Assembly (NCBI GenBank): GCA_050264575.1
Contig: JBLNGH010000657.1
Coordinates: forward strand, 1-17,537
From: DASQFI01 sp050264575
GTDB lineage: Bacteria; Acidobacteriota; Vicinamibacteria; Vicinamibacterales; SCN-69-37
Length of the DNA: 17,537 nt
Reading direction: 5' to 3'
The stretch's first letter is position 1. The number at the start of each line of letters is the position of its first letter. The translations under genes were made by a program, and so were the position numbers. The notes beneath the pieces are model-generated. The model ran no database searches and was not told the DNA's origin. It saw only the letters and a list, made by a program, of their open reading frames with translations. Positions 11,298 to 17,537 of the stretch are shown here, piece by piece.

Positions 11298-14201
11298 ATG
11301 TGTGGAACGATCGTGCGTCTTTTGTCTGCGACAACTTTACTCGCCGCCGTTCTCGCGGCTTCACCGCATCCGGCGGCAATCACGCCGGCGCTCCAGACCA
11401 CACCAGCCCTTCTCGCCGACTTCCAGTGGCGCGGCATCGGACCGGCGAATATGTCCGGACGCGTGACCGACATCGAAGCGCTGGACGCGAACTTCTCGAC
11501 GGTGCTGGTCGCCGCCGCATCCGGCGGCGTCTGGAAATCGACGAACGCCGGCACGACGTGGCAGCCAATCTTCGATCAGTACGGCACCGCATCCATCGGC
11601 GACGTGGCGTTCTTCCAGCCCAATCCCGACATCATCTGGGTCGGGACCGGCGAGACGTGCGTGCGCAACAGCGTGAGCTGGGGCGACGGCGTCTACAAGT
11701 CGACCGACGGCGGCAAGACGTTCACAAACATGGGTCTCCGCGAGACGCATCACATCGCCGAGGTCGTCACACACCCGACCAACCCCAACATCGTGTACGT
11801 CGCGGCACAGGGGCATCTCTGGGGGAACACCGGCGAGCGCGGGGTGTTCAAGACGGTCGACGGCGGCAAGACCTGGCAAAAGTTGACGAACGGTCTGCCC
11901 GACGACGGACGGACCGGCGCGACCGAACTGAAGATGGATCCGAAGAATCCGAACGTCCTGTACGCCGGATTCTGGCAGCGCATTCGCCTGCCGCATCGCT
12001 TCGACAGCGGCGGCCCGAACGGCGGAATCTACAAGACGACCGATGCGGGGAAAACCTGGCAGAAGCTGACGAACGGCATGCCGGAAGGACCGACGGGCAA
12101 AATTGGGATCTCAATCCATCGAAGCAACCCGTCGATTCTCGTGGCGATCATCGAGCATGGCTACCAGCCGGCGCCGAACACACCCGAGTACGCGGATCTC
12201 ACGAAACGTGGCAGCGGCATCTATCGATCGGAAGACGCCGGCAAGACGTGGCGTCAGGTCAGCCGCTTCAACAACCGGCCGTTCTATTACAGCCACATCT
12301 ACATCCACCCGACCAACCCGAAGATCGTCTACGTGCTCGCGGCCAGCGCGAGCGTGTCGACGGACGGCGGCGCCACGTTCAGCCGGCAGATCCCGAGCAT
12401 GGGCGGCGATTTCCACGCGTTCTGGCAGGACCCGATCGCGCCCGAACGCTTCTACATCGGCAACGACAAGGGCGCGTATCTCTCGTTCGACGACGGCCAG
12501 ACGCTGACGATGTTCGACAACATGGCGATTGGCCAGTTCTACGCGGTCACGCTCGACAACCGCGATCCGTACTGGGTGTACGGCGGGCTGCAGGACAACG
12601 GCAACTGGGGCGGACCGAGCAACAGCCGCGACGTGAACGGCATCCTGAACGATCACTGGTTCAAGTTCCACAGCGGCGACGGCTTCCATGCGACCGTCGA
12701 TCCGAACGACTGGCGCACGGTTTACACGGAGAGCCAGGGCGGCAGCATCCGCCGGCTCGACGCCGTCTTTCGCCAGGCGGGCAAGGGCATCACGCCGACG
12801 CCGGCGACCGTCGGCAACTACGCGGATGTCGCGCCGCCCGCCGCAGGTCAGCCCGCGGGCGGCCGCGGCGGCGGTGGTCTGCCTCCCGAGTTTCGCTTCA
12901 ACTGGAGCACACCGCTGATCCTGTCGCCGCACGACTCGCGCACGCTGCTCTACGGCGGCAATCGCCTCTTCCGAAGCACCGACCGCGGCGACACGTGGAC
13001 GGTCATCAGCCCGGATCTCTCCACGAACGACAAGGAACTGACCAATCGTGAAAGCGGCGGGCTCACGCGCGACGTCACCGGCGCGGAGACGCACGCCACG
13101 ATCATCACGATCTCCGAGTCGCCGATGACGCCCGGCCTGATCTGGGTCGGCACCGACGACGGCAACGTGCAGATCACGCGAGACAGCGGCAAGGCGTGGA
13201 CGAACGTGCGCGCGAACATTCCCGAAGTCCCGCGCGGCCTCTGGGTCAGCCGCGTCGAGTCATCCCGGTTCGCGGAAGGCACCGCGTACGTCGCGTTCGA
13301 CGGGCATCGCAGCGACAACTTCGCGCCGTGGATTTTCAAAACCACCGACTACGGCAAGACGTGGACCAAGCTGACGAACGGTCTTCCACCCAACGGTCCG
13401 GTCTACGTCGTCAAAGAAGGGCTGCGAAATCCGAACCTGCTCTTTGCGGGCACGGAGACCAGCGTCTACTCGACGATTGACGGCGGACGTACGTGGCAGC
13501 GGCTCGCCAACGGGCTGCCGACCGTGCCGGTGCACGATCTCGTCATTCATCCGCGTGATTTCGATCTGGTGGCAGCGACGCACGGCCGGAGCGTCTGGAT
13601 TCTCGATGACATCACGCCGCTCGAGCAACTCTCCACCGATGTCCTCGCAAGCGACGCGCATCTCTTCCAGAATCGCGTGGCCACTCTTTGGCGGGGTGTC
13701 TCGCGCGGCGCGACGCGCGGCCACTTCTACTTCGCGGGCCGCAATCCGCTCACGATGGCGCAACTCGAACCAGGAAATTCGCCGCCCGAGATCACGAACA
13801 GCGCCGCCGTGCACTACTTCCTGAAGACCGATCAGCCAGGACCCGTCACGCTGCAGATTCAGGAGGCGGCGGGCAATCAAGTCCACACCGCGCAGGTGCC
13901 CGGCACGGCCGGACTGCATCGGTACTTCTGGAACCTGCGGTTTGGCGCGCCGACACCCGAAGGCCGGGGAGAGGGCGGCGGCCGGCGCGGCGGTGGCGGA
14001 GGACGAGGAGGTGGCGGGCGGGGCGGCGGCGGAGGTGGCGCCGCAGCGGGCGCCGATCCCGAAGCGGCGCCGCAGGGCGGCGGTCGCGGCGGTCCTCCGC
14101 CCGCCGGATGGGGCACCTACATCGTGCGGCTCATCGCCGGCGGGCGGACGTACTCGTCGGTGCTGACGTTGCGCGAAGATCCGCTGTGGAAGGAACGCTG
14201 A
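11298..14201 (+). CDS. Secreted Asp-box (BNR/VPS10-sortilin-like) beta-propeller protein
   Basis: Large exported protein, 967 residues, of the group often labelled glycosyl hydrolase or sortilin-like; I see no basis for a specific enzymatic activity. The signal peptide is residues 1-25 or so (IVRLLSATTLLAAVLAASPH). About ten Asp-box motifs (S/T-x-D-x-G-x-T-W/F) follow, near residues 81 (STNAGTTW), 135, 186, 247, 311, 354 (STDGGATF), 560, 627, 683 (TTDYGKTW) and 726, as expected for two propellers. Residues about 891-935 form a Gly/Arg/Ala-rich low-complexity linker before a short C-terminal beta domain (WGTYIVRLIAGGRTYSSVLTL). The frame opens at 11229, but the ATG at 11298 has AGGAG 6 nt upstream and gives a proper signal peptide. 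It stands alone on the plus strand; its stop codon touches the hairpin at 14201. Confidence 0.9.
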   Translation: MCGTIVRLLSATTLLAAVLAASPHPAAITPALQTTPALLADFQWRGIGPANMSGRVTDIEALDANFSTVLVAAASGGVWKSTNAGTTWQPIFDQYGTASIGDVAFFQPNPDIIWVGTGETCVRNSVSWGDGVYKSTDGGKTFTNMGLRETHHIAEVVTHPTNPNIVYVAAQGHLWGNTGERGVFKTVDGGKTWQKLTNGLPDDGRTGATELKMDPKNPNVLYAGFWQRIRLPHRFDSGGPNGGIYKTTDAGKTWQKLTNGMPEGPTGKIGISIHRSNPSILVAIIEHGYQPAPNTPEYADLTKRGSGIYRSEDAGKTWRQVSRFNNRPFYYSHIYIHPTNPKIVYVLAASASVSTDGGATFSRQIPSMGGDFHAFWQDPIAPERFYIGNDKGAYLSFDDGQTLTMFDNMAIGQFYAVTLDNRDPYWVYGGLQDNGNWGGPSNSRDVNGILNDHWFKFHSGDGFHATVDPNDWRTVYTESQGGSIRRLDAVFRQAGKGITPTPATVGNYADVAPPAAGQPAGGRGGGGLPPEFRFNWSTPLILSPHDSRTLLYGGNRLFRSTDRGDTWTVISPDLSTNDKELTNRESGGLTRDVTGAETHATIITISESPMTPGLIWVGTDDGNVQITRDSGKAWTNVRANIPEVPRGLWVSRVESSRFAEGTAYVAFDGHRSDNFAPWIFKTTDYGKTWTKLTNGLPPNGPVYVVKEGLRNPNLLFAGTETSVYSTIDGGRTWQRLANGLPTVPVHDLVIHPRDFDLVAATHGRSVWILDDITPLEQLSTDVLASDAHLFQNRVATLWRGVSRGATRGHFYFAGRNPLTMAQLEPGNSPPEITNSAAVHYFLKTDQPGPVTLQIQEAAGNQVHTAQVPGTAGLHRYFWNLRFGAPTPEGRGEGGGRRGGGGGRGGGGRGGGGGGAAAGADPEAAPQGGGRGGPPPAGWGTYIVRLIAGGRTYSSVLTLREDPLWKER

Positions 14202-14268
14202 AGACCTCGGGTTTCGTGAACTACGTCTCGGCTATCAGCAAGGTATCGACGACGAAACCCGAGGTCTT
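14201..14268. terminator. Perfect 17-bp inverted repeat between convergent genes (probable bidirectional terminator)
   Basis: AAGACCTCGGGTTTCGT (14201-14217) is the exact reverse complement of ACGAAACCCGAGGTCTT (14252-14268), with a 34-nt loop. It begins on the last base of the Asp-box gene stop codon and ends 18 nt before the stop of the convergent HD gene. No T-run follows on either side, so simple intrinsic termination is uncertain; a REP-like or mRNA-end-protecting element is the alternative. Confidence 0.6.
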
Positions 14269-14286
14269 ACGCGGTCTCCGGCGCGG

Positions 14287-14856
14287 TCAACGGCACAGCT
14301 GCTCCCGGCTCTCGAGCAGGTGTGACAGCTCGCGGAACATGTCCGCGTTCACCTGCTGGGCATACGGCAGGATGTACTCCCGGGTTTCCTCGACGTAGCG
14401 ACGAATGAACGGCGCCTCGTGCACGTAGCCGAGCGCGGTGAGATTGCTGATCCGATCGGCGAGCTTCAACAGCCGCGCGCGCGGCGTACCGGTCTGCATG
14501 ACGCGGCGGAGGAAGATGGCCTTCTCTTCGGGCACGCCGCCAGCCTTCCGACGGGTGACCTCCATCACGAGGTCGTAGACCGCCGGGCCGTCGGCATCGA
14601 TGTTCGTGATCTCGTCCTTGGTGACGCCGGGCAACCCGTCCGCATCCTCGAACAGATCGTGAATGACGGACGCCTTGAGGAGAACGGGATCGAGGATCTT
14701 GTAATCGATCAGGATCCCCATCGTCGCGATCTGATGACGAAACATGTTGCTGCCCGCGCGGCGCTTCACGCCAATCAGCGCCATCGCCTTGACGATGTAC
14801 GGCGCCATGCGGAGGTCGGCCAGCGACTGTTCGAAGTTGTCCATCGGCGTCAGCAC
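14287..14856 (-). CDS. Stand-alone HD-domain hydrolase of the SpoT/MESH1 type
   Basis: Predicted cytoplasmic metal-dependent pyrophosphohydrolase similar to the HD domain of SpoT and to small alarmone hydrolases, which remove pyrophosphate from (p)ppGpp. It has 189 residues, the size of a single-domain enzyme. Numbering from the GTG at 14856: H41 (FRHQIATMG), H66-D67 and E70-D71 (VIHDLFEDADG), and KLADRISNL (131-139), the equivalent of KLADRLHN in SpoT, supply the metal and substrate residues. There is no synthetase, TGS or ACT domain. Start is either GTG 14856 or ATG 14844; neither has a strong ribosome-binding site. It is convergent with the Asp-box gene, and no toxin-like or synthetase partner is visible. 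The substrate is inferred from the family and could be another nucleotide. Confidence 0.8.
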   Translation of the reverse strand: MLTPMDNFEQSLADLRMAPYIVKAMALIGVKRRAGSNMFRHQIATMGILIDYKILDPVLLKASVIHDLFEDADGLPGVTKDEITNIDADGPAVYDLVMEVTRRKAGGVPEEKAIFLRRVMQTGTPRARLLKLADRISNLTALGYVHEAPFIRRYVEETREYILPYAQQVNADMFRELSHLLESREQLCR

Positions 14857-14890
14857 GTCGGCTGAATTCTACAGGTGCGGCGCGTGCATT

Positions 14891-14969
14891 GGTAATGGGT
14901 AATGGGTAATTGAGTAATTGAGTAATTGAAAGTTCAATTACCCATTACCGATTACCAATTGCCAATTAC
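14891..14969. repeat. Inverted array of 7-bp GTAATGG/GTAATTG units
   Basis: Left half: GGTAATG, GGTAATG, GGTAATT, then GAGTAATT twice (14891-14927). Right half, in exact 7-bp register: CAATTAC (14935), CCATTAC (14942), CGATTAC (14949), CAATTGC (14956), CAATTAC (14963). The halves are reverse complements with a short loop at GAAAGTT. It is much more AT-rich than its surroundings. It spans the gap between the HD gene start and the truncated S9 gene and supplies that gene's last codons and stop. Confidence 0.9.
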
Positions 14970-15707
14970 AAATGCGCTTTTCACAATCAGATCCTTCACG
15001 CTGCCGACGACGAGGCTGTCGGACAGCCAGATCTGCTCGCTCACGCGATATGCCGTGAGCGACGTCCCGTCGGAGGACCACCGGATCGACGCGGGCTGGT
15101 AGGCGAAGCCGGCGATGCCGTCCGGACTCAGCGTCCTGACGGACGTCGTGCCGGCTCTCAGCGCCCGGATCACGACGTTGTGATCCTGCACGAATGCCTC
15201 CCAACGGCCATCGGGCGAGACGACAGGTTTCGGCGCGAGCGGCGACGGCGTCGCCGCTGAGGATTCCTCGGGCGGCGCCGGGCGCTTCGAACATTCGTAG
15301 TCGGTGGGCGGCTCCTTGCTCCAGCTCCATTTCAGATCGAGCTCGCAGCGCCACGGCTTGCGATCGAGGACGAACTCGATCGCCGTGCCGCCCGGCATCA
15401 GCGACTCCTTGCTGTCGTGCTTCACGACAAACTGAGCGTCGGGCGCCGCGAACGGCAGCGTGAGCGCGGTGTACTCGCCCCCGGTCTTCAGGTTCAGTTC
15501 GATTGCGAGGCGTTGATGATCGAAGAGCGGCGACCGCACGCCGTGCTCCACGTCAACGATCATCCAGACGTGGCCGCCGGGCACCGCGCGCCGGTACCAG
15601 AATCGATCGGCTTTGGACCACGTGGGTGGCGTGGACTCACGCGCACCGATTGGCGAGAGCAGCGCGAGCAACAACGCTGCGGCGACCCTGACGGGCATAG
15701 CGACCAT
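14952..15707 (-). pseudogene. Truncated DPP4-like (S9 peptidase) N-terminal fragment
   Basis: An exported protein of 251 residues that matches the start of dipeptidyl peptidase IV-like S9 peptidases but stops early. A signal peptide is present (VRVAAALLLALLSPIGA), followed by family-typical ADRFWYRRAVPGGHVWMIVD, FDHQRLAIEL, PWRCELDLKW, SPDGRWEAFVQDHNVVIRAL and SIRWSSDGTSLTAYRVSE, the first blades of the propeller. After about residue 225 the similarity ends; the last residues (FVIGNW) are encoded by the GTAATTG repeat array and the stop codon lies in it. Full-length relatives have roughly 700-800 residues, so the rest of the propeller and the alpha/beta-hydrolase catalytic domain with its Ser-Asp-His triad are missing. 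Starts at ATG 15707 or 15698. Probably inactive; a stable secreted fragment is the less likely alternative. Confidence 0.75.
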
Positions 15708-15828
15708 TATCGCGAACTCTTCTCCTTCGCCCGAAGGTACTCCGCGATTTCCCCGAATTGCTTGCCGCCGGTCGATGGCCCGGAGGCCCCTCGAACCGCG
15801 CGGCCTGGTCGTTCATCGCGGGCGTTGC
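15708..15828 (-). other. Gap between S41 gene and S9 fragment with an open, protein-like tail in another frame
   Basis: On the minus strand the frame one step off the S41 peptidase reads GPSTGGKQFGEIAEYLRAKE and then KSSR, ending in a TAA that overlaps the first ATG of the S9 fragment (TAATG). No start codon of its own is convincing. It could be a former extension of the S41 protein, the remnant of a lost gene, or chance. No other feature is visible in this gap. Confidence 0.35.
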
Positions 15829-17537
15829 TTACCCCCCAATCTGTTTGAGCAGCTCCCGCACGGCGGTCTCCAGCTGCGAATCCTTGCCGGTGTACGTCTC
15901 GCCGATCGGCCGCGTGACCGGCACGTCCACCGGTCTCGGGTTCCGTTCCATCGTCTTGCCGTCGTTCGAGGTGATGCGCGTGCCGGGCATGCGGATCGCC
16001 GTACCGTCGACGAGCGTCTGACTGCCCGTGAAGATGATCCAGCCCGCCGTCGGCTCGCCCACGACTTTACCGAGCTTCAGCGATCGGTACCCTTCCGTGA
16101 AATCCTCGGCGTCCGAAAGCGAGTGCTGATTCGTGACGAGGATGGTCGGCAGCTCGAGCGACCGCTGGCCGAGCGACGTGCGGGCGGGTGAGGCCGGCAG
16201 TCCGCGCGGCGTCATCGTCAGATACCCGCGCCGGGCGAGCACGTCGATCGCGTACACGTTGACGAAGCCGCCGTTGTTGTGCCGGACGTCGATGACGACG
16301 CCATCCTTCGCGCGGTTGTCCGCGTCGAGATCGAGATAGAGCTGACGCAGGGCGCCGGCCGACATGTCACGGATATGCACGTAGCCGAGACGCCCGCCGC
16401 TCACCTTCTCGACGTAGGCGCGGTTCGCCTCGATCCAGTCGCGGTACAGCAGCGCCCGTTCGGCGGCCTGGGTGATCGGCTGGACGACGACGTCGCGGGC
16501 ATTCCCTCCGTCGGCTGAAGACGAGACTTTCAGCTCGACCCGCCGTCCGACCTTATGCATGAGCACCTCGTCCAGGCTCGTGCGCGCGCCGATCGTGACT
16601 CCGTCAACCGAGACCAGGTAATCCCCTTTTTGAATCTGCTTCGAGATCGCGGCCGGACTGAGGCTCAGCACTTCGGTGATGCGCAAGCGGCCGTTCGTTT
16701 CGTACTCGCTCCGGTCGAAGTACACGCCAAGACGGCCGTTGTTCGACGCCTGTCCGCCCCCGCCGGGACCCGACGCGCCGAGATGCGACGCGTTGAGCTC
16801 GCCGAACATCAGGTTCAGCACGCGGCGCAGCTCGTCGGTCGTCCGCACGCCGGCGACGACCGGCGTGAATTCCGCGCGGACCTCGCTCCAGTCGGCGCCG
16901 TGGAACTTGTCGTCGTAGAACCCGTCCCGCATGTAGGTCCAGGCCTGCCGGAACACTTCCATCTTCTCGCGGGAGAAATCGACGTCGAGCTCGGCCGTGA
17001 CCGACACGGCCCGCGGCTGGCGCGCTTCGACGCCGACGACGTTGATCCGCCCCTGTTCGAGATAGAAGACGTCGCGGCTGTCCGGCGTGAATTGCGCGAA
17101 CGACTTGGCGCCCGGCGTGGACGTCAACTGCCGCGTCTGACTCCCGCCGCCCGCTCCCCCGCCGCCGCGTCCGCCGCCGCCGCCGCCAACCGGCGCGTCG
17201 AGCGGATACACGTACAGATTGCCGGCGCCGTTCACCAGCAGCCACTTGCCGTCCGGGCTGATCGCTTCAGCGCTGTAGTTCTCGCCGACCGGCAGCGCGC
17301 TGACGCGGCGTCGAATCTCGTCGAACGCGATCTCGACCGGCTTGACCTCCGCGCCACGTCCTCGGCCCGCACCCGGGGCCTCCGTTCCCGCGGCCGGCGG
17401 CGCGCCGCGGCCGGGCGCCGGCCGATCGCGATTGGGCTCTTCCTTGAACAGATCGCGGACCTGGTCCTCGGCAAACTTCGGCGTCTTGAGCGTGAGATCG
17501 ACGCGAACGATCTCGGTGTCTTCCGTGCGCTGACTGG
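15829..17537 (-). CDS. Tricorn-like S41 family serine peptidase, N-terminus beyond the right edge
   Basis: Exported or periplasmic peptidase with beta-propeller, PDZ and S41 catalytic domains; the visible 568 residues are the C-terminal part. I read the frame open to the window end; an ATG at 17235 is internal (coding continues upstream with VRDLFKEEPNRDR and AISPDGKWLLVNGAGNLYVY). A Gly-rich insert lies at about 17150-17190 and a Gly/Pro/Ala-rich one near 17350-17420. After the propeller come a helical core (AWTYMRDGFYDDKFHGADW), a PDZ domain (LGVYFDRSEY to about 16480), and the S41 fold: GRLGYVHIRDMSAG, DGVVIDVRHNNGG, and NQHSLSDAEDF, where the second Ser (codon 16116-16114) is the expected nucleophile, then VVGEPTAGW. 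It ends LLKQIGG at a run of six G before TAA. Confidence 0.9.
   Translation of the reverse strand, partial: SQRTEDTEIVRVDLTLKTPKFAEDQVRDLFKEEPNRDRPAPGRGAPPAAGTEAPGAGRGRGAEVKPVEIAFDEIRRRVSALPVGENYSAEAISPDGKWLLVNGAGNLYVYPLDAPVGGGGGGRGGGGAGGGSQTRQLTSTPGAKSFAQFTPDSRDVFYLEQGRINVVGVEARQPRAVSVTAELDVDFSREKMEVFRQAWTYMRDGFYDDKFHGADWSEVRAEFTPVVAGVRTTDELRRVLNLMFGELNASHLGASGPGGGGQASNNGRLGVYFDRSEYETNGRLRITEVLSLSPAAISKQIQKGDYLVSVDGVTIGARTSLDEVLMHKVGRRVELKVSSSADGGNARDVVVQPITQAAERALLYRDWIEANRAYVEKVSGGRLGYVHIRDMSAGALRQLYLDLDADNRAKDGVVIDVRHNNGGFVNVYAIDVLARRGYLTMTPRGLPASPARTSLGQRSLELPTILVTNQHSLSDAEDFTEGYRSLKLGKVVGEPTAGWIIFTGSQTLVDGTAIRMPGTRITSNDGKTMERNPRPVDVPVTRPIGETYTGKDSQLETAVRELLKQIGG

Noticed and set aside
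11300..13051. Plus-strand open frame of 583 codons inside the Asp-box gene
   Set aside because: Shifted frame of the Asp-box protein; Arg-rich with no motif, whereas the other frame has a signal peptide and ten Asp-boxes.
1844..14969. Insertion sequences or an integrated element
   Set aside because: No transposase or integrase reading frame, no target-site duplications that I can find, and gene content is uniform in composition apart from the AT-rich 7-bp array.
15829..15840. Programmed -1 frameshift at the G6 run of the S41 gene
   Set aside because: The run is preceded by T, so it is not a proper slippery heptamer in the reading frame, and no clear downstream stimulator is visible; error or mutation is simpler.

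Overview
The window is GC-rich, gene-dense bacterial DNA without any RNA gene, CRISPR array, transposase or phage gene that I can see. Gene content points to Acidobacteriota, most likely a Vicinamibacteria-type genome. It carries three large ADOP-type (acidobacterial duplicated orphan permease) MacB/FtsX-like permeases, two of them coupled to PadR regulators. It also carries a secreted Asp-box (BNR/VPS10-like) propeller protein, a tricorn-like S41 peptidase and a DPP4-like S9 fragment, all common in that group. The taxonomic call is inference from family content only.

Layout, left to right. 1-1786 (minus): a PadR regulator followed by an ADOP permease that runs off the left edge; stop and start codons overlap (TGATG). 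1961-3358 (minus): a three-gene cluster, DUF4375 protein, then DHFR/RibD-like reductase, then a small Cys/His protein. 3438-4235 (plus): SAM methyltransferase, divergent from that cluster. 4430-4948 (plus): small membrane-anchored cytochrome c, followed by a hairpin plus T-run terminator and about 420 bp with no recognisable gene. 5484-11017 (minus): PadR, then ADOP permease with N-terminal prefix domain, then ADOP permease without it; PadR and the first permease overlap as GTGA. 11298-14201 (plus): the Asp-box propeller protein. 14287-14856 (minus): stand-alone SpoT/MESH1-like HD hydrolase. 14952-15707 (minus): a DPP4-like gene cut off inside a repeat, with no catalytic domain. 15829-17537 (minus): tricorn-like S41 peptidase whose N-terminus lies beyond the right edge.

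The PadR-ADOP pairs are the clearest regulated units. Each PadR start codon sits inside an inverted repeat that could be its own operator, so each regulator probably controls itself and its permease(s). None of the three permeases has an ATPase gene beside it, as the ADOP name (orphan permease) implies. The Asp-box protein, the S41 peptidase and the former S9 peptidase are secreted or periplasmic protein-processing or binding proteins, but nothing shows they act together.

The least ordinary signal is intergenic. At least six gaps hold short-period repeat elements of one architecture: a few head-to-tail copies of a 7-23 bp unit, then inverted copies of the same unit. Unit sequences differ between loci (RACATGAAG; CGGAGGCT-like; GCCGGAAA; a 23-bp GTAC-cored unit; GTAATGG/GTAATTG). 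Most lie directly after a stop codon. One ends the truncated S9 gene, and one fills the divergent promoter region between PadR and the Asp-box gene with GTAC cores phased at 23 bp.
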